A DNA stretch of 49,741 bases from Candidatus Gastranaerophilales bacterium. Lineage in GTDB: Bacteria; Cyanobacteriota; Vampirovibrionia; Gastranaerophilales; UBA9579. The notes under the pieces were generated by a model that was not told the DNA's origin, did not search any database, and worked only from the letters and a program-made list of their open reading frames with translations. Location: assembly GCA_028689995.1 (NCBI GenBank), contig JAQVCB010000001.1:42326-92066 (forward strand). The letters are read 5' to 3'. Below are positions 32,209 to 41,506 of the stretch, in pieces (position 1 is the stretch's first letter; the number at the start of each line of letters is the position of its first letter). Position numbers and translations under genes: made by a program.

Positions 32209-32384
32209 GCTACTTTAATGGAATCTTTCTTTAAAATAGCATAATCAAAACTGAATATGGGAGAATGACTGGAAATATTCTTTAATCTCTGGTGAGTACG
32301 ATTAATTCCTGTTTTTGACAGCCCAAGAGAAGAAAGTCCTATGGGTGTTTCTTTTTCAGAAAACATTTTTAAAATATTAAACAT
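32202..32384 (-). CDS. Possible small protein of unknown function
   Basis: A 60-residue frame, MFNILKMFSEKETPIGL..., starts from an ATG with AGAGGG six bases upstream, which is better than chance. Its end overlaps the last 7 bases of the bifunctional nuclease gene on the other strand. The sequence has no membrane helix and no motif known to me. I keep it because of the ribosome-binding site and because otherwise this 380-bp gap would be empty; it may still be spurious. Confidence 0.4.
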   Translation of the reverse strand: MFNILKMFSEKETPIGLSSLGLSKTGINRTHQRLKNISSHSPIFSFDYAILKKDSIKVAY

Positions 32385-32481
32385 ACAATTCCCTCTATAT
32401 TTTCTTACACCTGTATACTTCAGGCTTTATTTCACTTCCTCTGTGTTTAATATTAATAATGAATCTAAACATGTCAAAAAA

Positions 32482-32509
32482 TTGCAAATAGTTTATTATG
32501 TAATATAAT
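32482..32509 (+). promoter_or_regulatory. Promoter of the DUF1858 gene
   Basis: TTGCAA (32482-32487), a 16-bp spacer and a perfect TATAAT (32504-32509). The leader is about 75 nt. Confidence 0.55.
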
Positions 32510-32590
32510 AAGCAACAATATGGGAGCGGGTTATGCAAGTTTGATTTGGTTTTGTTTCACTCTCATAATGTGATAGAAAGGGGAAAGAGA

Positions 32591-32797
32591 ATGTCTGAAA
32601 ATAAAATAACAAAAGAAATGAGTATAATTGAAATTGTACAAACTTATCCTCAAACGATTGAAGTTTTTGCTCGCAATGGTTTAGGCTGTATCGGATGTGC
32701 TGCTGCCAGGTTTGAAAATCTTGAAGCCGGAGCTAAAGTACATGGTATCGATCCTGATAAACTTGTAGCTGAATTAAATGAGATAATTACAGAATAA
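32591..32797 (+). CDS. DUF1858 redox-disulfide domain protein
   Basis: The 68-residue protein is a stand-alone DUF1858 domain, found in anaerobes and sometimes called the hybrid-cluster-protein-associated disulfide domain. The conserved pair is C33 and C36 in GLGCIGCAAARFENLEAGA. The family is thought to do thiol-disulfide or iron-sulfur-linked redox work, but this is not established. The ATG at 32591 is preceded by AGGGGAAAG; a longer frame from 32546 ignores this site. The glycosyltransferase gene begins 15 bp after the stop. Confidence 0.85.
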   Translation: MSENKITKEMSIIEIVQTYPQTIEVFARNGLGCIGCAAARFENLEAGAKVHGIDPDKLVAELNEIITE

Positions 32798-32812
32798 ATT
32801 CGGGTAATACAT

Positions 32813-33517
32813 TTGAAAGCACAAAAAATCAGCATCATTATACCTGTTTATAATGAAATTAGTACGCTGGAAAAAATACTGGATAAAGTTGAAAAAACTA
32901 GTTTTTGTTCTCTTGAAAAAGAAATTATTCTTGTAGATGATGAATCTTTAGACGGGACAAGAGATCTGTTAAAAAAGCTTGAAGATAGTTCAAAGTATAA
33001 AATTTATTTTCATTCAAAAAATCTGGGTAAGGGAGCAGCAATAAGAACTGCTCTGAGCTTTGCTAAAGGTGATATTATTGTTATTCAGGATGCCGACCTG
33101 GAGTATGATCCTGAAGATTACAACAATTTAATCCCGCTTATAATTGAAGACAGAGCTGATGTTGTTTACGGTTCAAGATTTTTAAGAGAAAAAACAATAG
33201 GGACTTTTAAACTAAGTCATTATTTAGGGAATATAATTCTGACACTTTTAACAAATATACTTTATGGCACAACTTTAACTGATATGGAAACCTGTTATAA
33301 AGCGTTCAGAGCTGATGTGATAAAAAAAATCGATATTAAATCGAACAGGTTTGATTTCGAGCCGGAAATTACAGCAAAAGTGCTTAAAATGAAATATTGT
33401 CTTCTTGAAATTCCTATATCATACTATGGAAGAGGACATCATGAAGGTAAGAAAATTACATGGAAAGATGGTTTCGGGGCAATAAGAGCACTAATTAAGT
33501 ATAGATTTTTCGATTAA
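32813..33517 (+). CDS. Family 2 glycosyltransferase (dolichol/undecaprenyl-phosphate sugar type)
   Basis: A 234-residue GT-A enzyme. It starts at a TTG with KAQKISIIIPVYNE, the usual GT2 beginning; the metal-binding motif is DADLEYDPED, preceded by NLGKGAAIRTAL, and VYGSRFL follows. It lacks C-terminal membrane helices. The pattern is that of polyprenyl-phosphate mannosyl/glucosyl synthases, which make lipid-linked sugar donors. It is followed directly by a small membrane protein and a GT-C-like integral membrane protein that could use such a donor. Confidence 0.85.
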   Translation: MKAQKISIIIPVYNEISTLEKILDKVEKTSFCSLEKEIILVDDESLDGTRDLLKKLEDSSKYKIYFHSKNLGKGAAIRTALSFAKGDIIVIQDADLEYDPEDYNNLIPLIIEDRADVVYGSRFLREKTIGTFKLSHYLGNIILTLLTNILYGTTLTDMETCYKAFRADVIKKIDIKSNRFDFEPEITAKVLKMKYCLLEIPISYYGRGHHEGKKITWKDGFGAIRALIKYRFFD

Positions 33518-33519
33518 AA

Positions 33520-34002
33520 ATGAAAGAAAAAAATATGTATTTAAATAGTATTCGAGTTAAAACAGGTATTACTATCCTGATTTTACTTACAGTATTTTCA
33601 AATATATACAATTCATTCAAATTGGCAAAGACTTTTCCGGATTTTTTGAAAATAGATAATGTTACTGTCAGTGAAATAAGGCTTGTCAGTCTTAAGAATT
33701 ATCTTAAAAATGTCAAGGAAGTCGGATATATTACAGAACTTGAGAACACAAAAGGTGTTTTTGCCATAGAAGATTTAAATGATACACAGTCTCTTAATAA
33801 AGCTATTGACGTAATGGCTCAGCTTATTTTAACGCAATATACCCTTTGCCCTGTATTTGTATATAATCAAACGAATTTACCTCTGGTTGTCGGTAATTTC
33901 CCAAAAGGTCTGTCTGACAGGAATTTTTTCATAAAAAAAAATTTAATTCCTGTTAAAAAATTTCCAAATGGAGTTATCTTACTTAAGAATAAGGCTCAAT
34001 AA
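33520..34002 (+). CDS. Membrane-anchored protein of unknown function
   Basis: A 160-residue protein with one N-terminal membrane helix (about residues 15-33) and a ~125-residue outer domain with no motif I recognise. It begins 2 bp after the GT2 stop, and its TAA shares an A with the ATG of the next gene (TAATG), so the three genes are translationally coupled. The location between a lipid-linked sugar synthase and a GT-C-like protein suggests a helper in the same sugar-transfer pathway. Confidence 0.7.
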   Translation: MKEKNMYLNSIRVKTGITILILLTVFSNIYNSFKLAKTFPDFLKIDNVTVSEIRLVSLKNYLKNVKEVGYITELENTKGVFAIEDLNDTQSLNKAIDVMAQLILTQYTLCPVFVYNQTNLPLVVGNFPKGLSDRNFFIKKNLIPVKKFPNGVILLKNKAQ

Positions 34003-35390
34003 TGTTTCTGTTGTCATTATTAATGTTATTTTTAATAGGTATCCTGATAATTGGCATTTTTTGGCCAAAAGAAGGTGCTATTTGTAATTTAGGGTTAAAA
34101 TTCTGGCTTGCTTTTGGGATTGGAAGTGGAGTTACTTCTATTATGTATTTCTTTCACAATCTCTTTTGGGGCAGTAATTTTAAAAGTGTTATAATCTCTG
34201 AAGCATTTTTACTGGTGATTTTAATAATAATTTTATTTTTTAAAAAACCGAAACTTAATATATTACATAGAAAAAAAGAAGATGTTTTGCCTAAAAATGC
34301 TTTAAGCAGGATTATTTCAATTAGTTTTTATACAACAGCTTGTTCTTCCTTTATGGCATTTTTAATATTTTCTTTAAAAGACCCTCATGGAAACTGGGAT
34401 GCTTGGTTTATATGGAATATACATGCCAGATTTATTTACAGACTAAATAGTCATCTGATTGATTTTTTTCAAAGTTGTCCTGACTGGTCTCATCCTGATT
34501 ATCCTCCGTTAATTTCGGCAACTGTAGCAAGATGCTGGCAGTATATTGGTCATGAACAGCTTATTCAATCAATAATAATAGCTACGTTGTTTACTTTTGG
34601 TCTGGTTTTTCTGTTATCTTCATCACTTTCAGTTTTAAAAAATAAAAATCAGGGTTATTTAGCAGGAATGGTAATGCTTTCCACCTTTATTTTTATTAAG
34701 CAGGGAGCAACTCAGTGTGCTGATATTCCAATCGCATTTTTCTTTTTATCAACCATAGTTTTACTGAGTCTTAAAGATAAATTTAATAAGAATTCCCTGT
34801 TAATTTTGGCAGGTATTACAGCTGGAATGTCTGCCTGGTGTAAAAATGAGGGGATGCTATTTATAATTTCAATTTTTATAGCACGTTTTATAGCAATTTT
34901 AATAGAAAAAGGCTTTAAAATTGCTGTTAAAGAACTTGCATTGTTTTTTGCCGGACTGTTTCCTGTATTAATTTGGATAATTTACTTTAAAACACAGCTT
35001 GCTCCGGTTAATGATATTTTTTTAAATCAGGGAATAGGAGATTTTATATCCAAAATTTTAACTCCTGAAAGATATGCAGAAATATTCTCCCAGTTTATTA
35101 TTGTAATTAAAAACTATTTTGGAAGACTGACAGGACTTCCTCTGCTTGTTATATATGCTCTTTTAATAGGAATTAATGTGAGAAAGGAATATAAAACAAA
35201 TATAATTACAATAATAATTACCCTGTGCTTAATGATAATGGGGTATGTGGGAATTTATCTTATTACCCCCCATGATTTACACTGGCATTTAAGCACTTCT
35301 TTATACAGGTTGTTGCTTCAACTCTGGCCTTGTTTATTGCTTTTATATTTTATGGTTATCAAAACACCTGAAGAAACACTGGGAGGGTAA
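34002..35390 (+). CDS. Integral membrane protein, probable GT-C glycosyltransferase
   Basis: The 462-residue protein has about 10-11 membrane helices. The first large outer loop contains DPHGNWDAWFIWNIHARF, an acidic motif where GT-C enzymes bind their lipid-linked donor. The end LITPHDLHWHLSTSLYRLLLQLWP is typical of a group of putative dolichol-P-mannose-type transferases. The acceptor (protein, lipid or polysaccharide) is unknown. It forms an operon with the GT2 gene and the small membrane protein. Confidence 0.65.
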   Translation: MFLLSLLMLFLIGILIIGIFWPKEGAICNLGLKFWLAFGIGSGVTSIMYFFHNLFWGSNFKSVIISEAFLLVILIIILFFKKPKLNILHRKKEDVLPKNALSRIISISFYTTACSSFMAFLIFSLKDPHGNWDAWFIWNIHARFIYRLNSHLIDFFQSCPDWSHPDYPPLISATVARCWQYIGHEQLIQSIIIATLFTFGLVFLLSSSLSVLKNKNQGYLAGMVMLSTFIFIKQGATQCADIPIAFFFLSTIVLLSLKDKFNKNSLLILAGITAGMSAWCKNEGMLFIISIFIARFIAILIEKGFKIAVKELALFFAGLFPVLIWIIYFKTQLAPVNDIFLNQGIGDFISKILTPERYAEIFSQFIIVIKNYFGRLTGLPLLVIYALLIGINVRKEYKTNIITIIITLCLMIMGYVGIYLITPHDLHWHLSTSLYRLLLQLWPCLLLLYFMVIKTPEETLGG

Positions 35391-35548
35391 TAACTTGACC
35401 GAATTTTTCAAAAGCTGTATTTTAGGGTGCTTTTCCTACTTTATTATTTTTTATTTCTGCAATAATTTTATTTAAAAAGTGATTATAATTTTTATTATTA
35501 ATATAGTAAAATTAGTAAAATGACATAATCCAAGCTTAGAGGGAAAAT

Positions 35549-36586
35549 ATGAATACAGTAAAAAGTATAATATCAACAAAAAGCATCTTATTATTTTTTG
35601 CACTTGCTATATTAACAATGTTTATTTATCAGATAAAAGATGTTCTTCTTTTATTATTTGCTTCTTTTATAATTGCAAGTGCTTTATTCCCTACTGTTGA
35701 CTGGATGAGCAAGAAAATGCCGCGAGGATTTGCTGTTTTTATTGTTTATACAGTTGGACTCATTATTATTGCAACGGTTCTTATTCCATTCTTCTCAATA
35801 TTATTTGAACAAACACAAGAATTTCTTAAGCAAGCTCCATCGTACTGGGTGGAAATTAAAAAGTTTATATTACATATACAAATAATAAGCAAACATTATG
35901 GAATGTTGCCTGATGCCTCACAAATATTCGCAAGTACTTCTAATCTAAGTGAAAAAATTGTCAGTCAGTCAATAAATATTACTATAGGATTGTTTACAGG
36001 TGTCATAGCAGCTTTTACACTGGCAGTGCTGGTTCTTTTTCTGCTTCTTGATAGAGATGAGCTTAAAGAAGGTTTTTTAAAGTTTTTTCCGGAACATATG
36101 AGAAACAGGACAGAAAATATAACTGCTACTATAGCAAAGAAAGTCGGCGGATATGTCAGAGGACAGATATTGCTTATGTTTATGGTAGGTCTTTTTACAG
36201 CTCTGGGATTGTTCATACTGGATATCAAATTTGCTCTTTTATTAGGGCTTATAGCAGGTGTTTTAGAGATAATTCCAATAGTAGGACCTATTTTCTCAGC
36301 GATCCCGGCTATTGTTGTAGCCTTAGCTCAAGATCCAATTCTTGTTGTCTGGGTAATACTGGTTTATTTGATTGTTCAGAGAGTAGAAAACACTTTTCTT
36401 ACCCCGTTAATTCTTGGAAAATTTCTTGAATTGAATCCTTTAATTATTATTATTGCTATTTTAATTGCAGCAAGTACATTAGGAGTTACAGGAGTTATTC
36501 TCGCACCTCCTATTGCTGCATCTATCTGTGTTCTTGTGCAGGAATTATATATAAACAGAATAAATCAACCGAAAGAAAGTTTTTAA
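35549..36586 (+). CDS. AI-2E-family (PerM/UPF0118) membrane permease
   Basis: A 345-residue protein with about eight membrane helices. Family blocks are LLLDRDELKEGFLKFFPEHMRN, VGGYVRGQILLMFMVG, GLIAGVLEIIPIVGPIFSAIPA and ENTFLTPLILGK. Members move small solutes or ions (autoinducer-2 export by TqsA, Na/H exchange in others), so the substrate is not predictable. AGAGGGAAA precedes the ATG. It stands alone, 158 bp after the glycosyltransferase cassette. Confidence 0.85.
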   Translation: MNTVKSIISTKSILLFFALAILTMFIYQIKDVLLLLFASFIIASALFPTVDWMSKKMPRGFAVFIVYTVGLIIIATVLIPFFSILFEQTQEFLKQAPSYWVEIKKFILHIQIISKHYGMLPDASQIFASTSNLSEKIVSQSINITIGLFTGVIAAFTLAVLVLFLLLDRDELKEGFLKFFPEHMRNRTENITATIAKKVGGYVRGQILLMFMVGLFTALGLFILDIKFALLLGLIAGVLEIIPIVGPIFSAIPAIVVALAQDPILVVWVILVYLIVQRVENTFLTPLILGKFLELNPLIIIIAILIAASTLGVTGVILAPPIAASICVLVQELYINRINQPKESF

Positions 36587-37076
36587 TCATTATTTAAAGT
36601 TATACTTTGCTTAGCTCCTGCTTTATACGCTGGTGTTATGTTTAAGCGATAATTTGATTGAGCATAGCATCAACAGATACATAGAGTAGTTTACAAACGC
36701 ATATATTACATGTAGTTAAGTTTTTCAAAGATAAATTTTTGAATTTACAGCTTAAGTATAAGAAAAAGGGTAAAAATTCAAACTAAATTATCATTGTATT
36801 CAAGAGCCATATCCATATAATTAATCATGCAAGAAAGGAGTGATGGCTTGCAGCATTTTTATAGTGCTGCCAAAAATAAACGACTGAATTTTTAAAAAAT
36901 AAATAATATTTTTTCTGTGTAATACGCAGCATTTAGATTGTAAAAACGTAGATTGTTTTTCATTTTTATACACTGAAGAAATTGCTTTTGCCATCAATAA
37001 TACAGTTTGGTGGTGGAGTTTAGTAATAAGCCTTTGAAATCAATCAAAGGTGATGTTTAAATATATGCTCGTGCGG
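36587..37076. other. AT-rich intergenic region
   Basis: About 490 bp without a convincing gene. A ribosome-binding-site-like AAGAAAGGAG precedes an ATG at 36842, but that frame has only 14 codons. GCAGCA..TGCTGC (near 36849-36868) and CCTTTGA..TCAAAGG (near 37031-37050) can form small hairpins. I see nothing more. Confidence 0.5.
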
Positions 37077-37145
37077 AGCGGGAGTGCTAGCAAAGCCGAA
37101 ATGGCTTGTCTGACAAGGCATTGGAGGCTTTAGCTAAACTCGTTC
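37077..37145. repeat. Stop-codon-associated palindromic repeat E5
   Basis: Read on the minus strand it runs from GAACGAGTTTAGCTAAAGCC to CACTCCCGCT, with CCTTGTCAGACAAGCC in the middle. It directly abuts the TAA of the alpha-mannosidase gene. It is closest to E4 (45123-45194). Confidence 0.75.
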
Positions 37146-39668
37146 TTATATTAAAAGTATGTTTTTTAACTCATAAGGTTTAAATTCTATATGTTCTAAT
37201 CCTGTTGAAATAACGCTTTCAAGCAGGTTTATTTCGTTTATTTCTTTAAAATTCATATCAGAATTTATTTCAATACATTGCTTTTTATCTGAAATATTCA
37301 TCAATCTTATAATAATTCCCTTTTGAGCTTTATTTTGCGGTAATTTAACTGCATAGGTATAAATATCAGGATTGTTAAAATTAAGCAGATTTTTTATAAT
37401 TTCTGTTTCAGCTGAATTATCAGGTGCAATACCCATTTCTGTCAAAATACATCCAAAGAATTGATCGGCTTCCATAAACAATTCTTCAGGCTTATGTACA
37501 GCGCAAATTGCGTATCTGGCGTTTTGAATTCCAGTGCATTGTGCTCCGGGTACATCCAGAGGAGGACCTGCCGGAGTTCCTCTTGTGCCTATAACTCCGC
37601 CTGAAAGTTTACCAACCGATCTGAGCATAGTTATGCAAAGATCATTACCTTCAACCCCATATTCACTGAGTCCTTCTGTAATGATTCCAAGTCCGTTAGC
37701 AAATACAAATCTCTGCATTGGTGCGGTGTTTGATTTTAATTCCTCGTCTTTCTTTGCGGGGAAATTTTTTAACTGATCATAATCAGGATCAAAAAACCTT
37801 TCTATTATGCCAAAATTGTTTTCTGCAAAGGTTTTGGAAACCATATCGAGGAATCTGAACCTGATTTGCAAAATATGATCACAGGACAGATTTTCCCAGC
37901 TGGCGTTGAATTCAACTCTTCTTGAATCAGCATATACAGTTATGTCCACATTAATATTATGGGTTAAAACTTTTTCACTTCTGATTTTTTTAACTTTATC
38001 AAGAGATTCGGGTATTTTTATTTCATAAATAAGCCTCAAAATTCCTCTTAAGTTACCGTTTTCAATAACTTCCGTTTTTAAAAGTGATGCTTTTATTGGC
38101 TGATCGTTAATAACAGGTGAATAATTATATGTATCCCCATTATCTGCAAGATCGCAGAATATATGAAGATTGTCAAAAGTTTTACCTATATCAGAATCTG
38201 TAAGCTTTAAAGTTCCGTCATCATTAACTTCAAGTCTGATTCTTGAATTTTTTATAAATCTGCTTTCAGTTTCAACAATGGTCGGGTGTTTTTTATATTC
38301 ATAATCTTTTTTTATTACATGAATTGAAAATGGTTTTATGTCTTCGGCCCAGATCAGGTATTCTTTATATTCTTTTATGTCTTCCTGAACTGGTGCTCGT
38401 TCTGTATCATACAGGATTTCCTGCGGGAACTCGTTTACAGAACCCAGATACTGACTCATAACATTTTGAGGAAGGTTTTCAGATGTCTTAATTTTTATAA
38501 CACCGGAATATGCCGCATCAGATGAGTTATATACAATTAAATCGCCTTTTTTTACTTTTTGAGAAAGTCTGTTCAGACAAAAACCGGTTAACCAGTCTGA
38601 TATCTGATTTACCTGATTAAATCTCGGAATCATTTCATCATGAACTTCATCTGTACTGCATCCGCAAATACTGTCATGTGGATGATTTTGAAGAAGAAGC
38701 TTCCATGCGTAAATAAGTTCATTTTCAAGGTTGCTTACGATTTGGCAGTATTGAAGCAACGAATATAAAGGTTCAGCCAGCTTGCAAAGCTTCCATGTTG
38801 AAATTGCATTGGCTTTTTTTAAATATAATCTTGTTGATAAAGTTCCGGGAAGAATAAAATTCCTTGTATTATCTCGTAATTCTCCCTGCACTTCAGCAAG
38901 ATCAAGATTTTGATTTTTAATCAGGTTTTTATAATTGAATAAAGACCCCGAACATAATGTATAGTTATTTATATCACTGTTTATTTGACTGACAAGATTA
39001 TCAAAGTCTTTTGGAGGAGCAAGATGATCGCCTCCTGCAGGCAGTAAAATCAAGTTGCCCAGTGAATATTTATTAATCTTATCAAGCAATTCCTCAATAT
39101 TTTCAGCTTTTTTTTGAACTGAAACAGGATGATTTAAATAGTCCTGAAAGTATCCTTCAGTTAAATAGGTTGCTAAAACACTTGAACCATCAGGAGATTT
39201 CCAGATAAATTCAGATTTATTATTTCCTGCCCCTCTCCACACAATTGCGTAATCTATATTTGCAGCGGAAAGTAATCTTGGTATATCTGAGCTATGACCG
39301 AATGCATCAGGAAGATAGCCGACAAATTCGTCACATCCGTATTTTTTAGACTGATCTATTCCTGTTAAAAGGTTTCTGGCTAAACTTTCTCCTGATACCA
39401 GAAATTCATCAGCGAGAACATACCATGGGCCTATGAAAAGCTTTTTATCCTTTATTAATTTTAATATTTTTTCTTTTTGTTCCGGTCTGATTTCAAGATA
39501 ATCTTCAAGAGCTATTGTCTGCCCGTCAAAATAAAAGCAATCGAGTTTATTTTGTTCCAACTGCTCAATTATGCTGTCTGTAACCTGTACAAGTCTGAGC
39601 CTGAACTCCTGAAAAGTTCTGTACCATTCTCTATCCCAGTGCGTTTGAGCATAAACAATTACGTCCAT
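37146..39668 (-). CDS. Alpha-mannosidase, glycoside hydrolase family 38
   Basis: An 840-residue GH38 enzyme. The zinc and active-site motifs are THWDREWY near the start (H10, D12), GYLPDAFGHSSDIP with the aspartate nucleophile, and QNHPHDSICGCSTDEVH. The C-terminal half is the beta-rich GH38 domain. It lacks a signal peptide, so it acts inside the cell, like MngB, which splits mannosylglycerate-type substrates; free mannosides or imported glycans are alternatives. I start at 39668, with GGGGAGG close upstream; a longer frame from 39689 includes that site. It is not linked to a transporter here. Confidence 0.9.
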   Translation of the reverse strand: MDVIVYAQTHWDREWYRTFQEFRLRLVQVTDSIIEQLEQNKLDCFYFDGQTIALEDYLEIRPEQKEKILKLIKDKKLFIGPWYVLADEFLVSGESLARNLLTGIDQSKKYGCDEFVGYLPDAFGHSSDIPRLLSAANIDYAIVWRGAGNNKSEFIWKSPDGSSVLATYLTEGYFQDYLNHPVSVQKKAENIEELLDKINKYSLGNLILLPAGGDHLAPPKDFDNLVSQINSDINNYTLCSGSLFNYKNLIKNQNLDLAEVQGELRDNTRNFILPGTLSTRLYLKKANAISTWKLCKLAEPLYSLLQYCQIVSNLENELIYAWKLLLQNHPHDSICGCSTDEVHDEMIPRFNQVNQISDWLTGFCLNRLSQKVKKGDLIVYNSSDAAYSGVIKIKTSENLPQNVMSQYLGSVNEFPQEILYDTERAPVQEDIKEYKEYLIWAEDIKPFSIHVIKKDYEYKKHPTIVETESRFIKNSRIRLEVNDDGTLKLTDSDIGKTFDNLHIFCDLADNGDTYNYSPVINDQPIKASLLKTEVIENGNLRGILRLIYEIKIPESLDKVKKIRSEKVLTHNINVDITVYADSRRVEFNASWENLSCDHILQIRFRFLDMVSKTFAENNFGIIERFFDPDYDQLKNFPAKKDEELKSNTAPMQRFVFANGLGIITEGLSEYGVEGNDLCITMLRSVGKLSGGVIGTRGTPAGPPLDVPGAQCTGIQNARYAICAVHKPEELFMEADQFFGCILTEMGIAPDNSAETEIIKNLLNFNNPDIYTYAVKLPQNKAQKGIIIRLMNISDKKQCIEINSDMNFKEINEINLLESVISTGLEHIEFKPYELKNILLI

Positions 39669-39764
39669 AATTCCTCCCCGTTGGTACATCTTTTTTAAAA
39701 GTATATCAAAATTTCAAAATTTATCATTATCATTTACAATATTTTTAAACTAACAACTTGGGTT

Positions 39765-39770
39765 ACAATA
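39765..39770 (+). promoter_or_regulatory. -10 element of tlyA, possibly leaderless
   Basis: TACAAT lies only seven bases before the tlyA ATG and no ribosome-binding site is visible, so transcription could begin at or next to the start codon. Confidence 0.35.
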
Positions 39771-39777
39771 ATTTATT

Positions 39778-40617
39778 ATGAGTTCAAAAGCTAAAAAAGA
39801 AAGATTAGACACGATTCTTCTGAGCAGAGGTTTTTTTGAGACAAAAAGTCAGGCTCAGGCGGCAATAATGGCAGGCAAAGTCAAACTTGATAGCAAGCCT
39901 GTTACTAAAGCCGGTACTCAAATATCGCCCGATGCCGCCTTGAATGTTGAAATTGAAACCCTTCCCTATGTCAGCAGGGGAGGACTTAAACTTGAAAAGG
40001 CTTTAAAATTTTTTAATATTTCTGTAAAAGACAGGATTTGCCTTGATGCAGGAGCATCAACAGGTGGTTTTACTGATTGTATGCTTCAAAGTGGAGCAAA
40101 AAAAGTTTATGCTGTTGATGTTGGCTACGGTCAACTTGCATGGAAACTTAGAAATGATTCTCGAGTTGTAGTAATAGAGAGAACAAATATAAGGCATGCT
40201 TCTGTTGAAGAAATATATAAAGATATAACTGATAAAGATCTGTTTGCAGATATTGCAGTTATGGATTTATCTTTTATATCAATAACTAAAGTTTTATCAA
40301 ACATAAAAACCCTTATGAATCCTGAGAAGCAGGAGATTGTTGCACTTATAAAACCTCAGTTTGAAGCAGGAAAGGGTCAGGTGCCTAAAAGCGGCGTTAT
40401 CAAGGATAAAAATGTTCATGTTAATGTAATTAAATATGTAACAGATTTTGCTTGCACATTATCACTTTTCCCTGTAGATTTAACATATTCACCCGTAAAA
40501 GGCCCTGCCGGAAATATTGAATATCTTGTTTATCTGTCAAACAAGCAGGGCGAAATGAACGAAGAAAAAATCAGGATGGTTGTGGAAGAAGCTTATGAGC
40601 AGCTCTCATCAGGTTAA
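39778..40617 (+). CDS. tlyA: TlyA-family rRNA (cytidine-2'-O) methyltransferase
   Basis: A 279-residue protein with an S4 RNA-binding domain (about 8-68, RLDTILLSRGFFETKSQAQ) and an FtsJ-like methyltransferase domain. The SAM motif is CLDAGASTGGFTD (88-100); VMDLSFIS and LIKPQFEAGKGQ supply the later motifs. TlyA methylates 16S and 23S rRNA in mycobacteria; shorter forms act on 23S only. It is the first gene of tlyA-nadK-recN, an order seen in many bacteria. The ATG lacks a ribosome-binding site. Confidence 0.93.
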   Translation: MSSKAKKERLDTILLSRGFFETKSQAQAAIMAGKVKLDSKPVTKAGTQISPDAALNVEIETLPYVSRGGLKLEKALKFFNISVKDRICLDAGASTGGFTDCMLQSGAKKVYAVDVGYGQLAWKLRNDSRVVVIERTNIRHASVEEIYKDITDKDLFADIAVMDLSFISITKVLSNIKTLMNPEKQEIVALIKPQFEAGKGQVPKSGVIKDKNVHVNVIKYVTDFACTLSLFPVDLTYSPVKGPAGNIEYLVYLSNKQGEMNEEKIRMVVEEAYEQLSSG

Positions 40618-41494
40618 GTCTTTAAATGATAAAATCTTGAATCTCGATAAAATTGAGATTATCTATAATATTGAGCATGAAACAGCAAAGCATGTTGTTG
40701 AAAAGCTTGAAAATATACTTTGCAGTCACGGGATATGTTCTGTAAAAAAACAGATAATTCCCGGGAAGAAAAAACTTGCAGAAAGTTATGAAAAAGACAT
40801 TGATCTTGCAATAGTTATAGGAGGAGACGGCACTTTATTAGGTGCTGCCAGATATTATGCACCTTTAGATATACCTATACTGGGCATTAATATTGGTAGG
40901 TTAGGATTTCTTGCGCAGTTAAACCCTAAAGATGTTGAAGATGGAATTAAAAAGCTTCTGGAAGGTAGATTCAAAGTAGAAGAAAGACTTATGATAAAAG
41001 CTTTTAATGATGATGAAAAACCTGAATTCTGCCAGACTGCCCTCAATGACATTGTAGTAAAAGGCGGAGTATTATCAAGAACAGCACAGCTTTATCTGGA
41101 TATAAACGGTAAACATGTATGCGATTATTTGGCTGATGGTTTAATTATTTCAACACCTACCGGTTCAACAGCTTATACGCTTTCTGCTGGTGGACCTGTT
41201 GTTATGCCGGAGCTTGATGCGTTAGTTATTGTTCCTGTTTGTCCTCATGCCCTGACAACAAGACCTCTGGTAATTCCTGCAAATGAAGAAATAACAGTCA
41301 GTTTTGATACTGATGAAGATTTTGTTTATCTTACCGCTGATGGGCAGGAAAATGTTAAACTTAAAAGCAGTGGCAAAATTTGTATAAAACAGAGCGAATA
41401 CAGAGCAAAATTGATTCTTCTTGAAAAGGAAAATAACGGATTTTACAGCATTTTACGAGAAAAACTTCACTGGGGAGTGGCTCCCGGAGGTTAA
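40595..41494 (+). CDS. nadK: NAD kinase
   Basis: A 299-residue kinase that makes NADP from NAD. The catalytic GGDGT is at 76-80 and STPTGSTAYTLSAGGP follows; NIGRLGFL is also conserved. The start ATG lies inside the end of tlyA (23-bp overlap), so translation is coupled; a TTG at 40580 in frame is the alternative. It is the middle gene of tlyA-nadK-recN. Confidence 0.95.
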   Translation: MSSSHQVKSLNDKILNLDKIEIIYNIEHETAKHVVEKLENILCSHGICSVKKQIIPGKKKLAESYEKDIDLAIVIGGDGTLLGAARYYAPLDIPILGINIGRLGFLAQLNPKDVEDGIKKLLEGRFKVEERLMIKAFNDDEKPEFCQTALNDIVVKGGVLSRTAQLYLDINGKHVCDYLADGLIISTPTGSTAYTLSAGGPVVMPELDALVIVPVCPHALTTRPLVIPANEEITVSFDTDEDFVYLTADGQENVKLKSSGKICIKQSEYRAKLILLEKENNGFYSILREKLHWGVAPGG

Positions 41495-41506
41495 AACAGT
41501 AGGAAT

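Noticed and set aside
36842-36886. Short frame after AAGAAAGGAG
   Set aside because: Only 14 codons, with no conserved feature; it could be a leader peptide but nothing downstream on that strand would be controlled by it.
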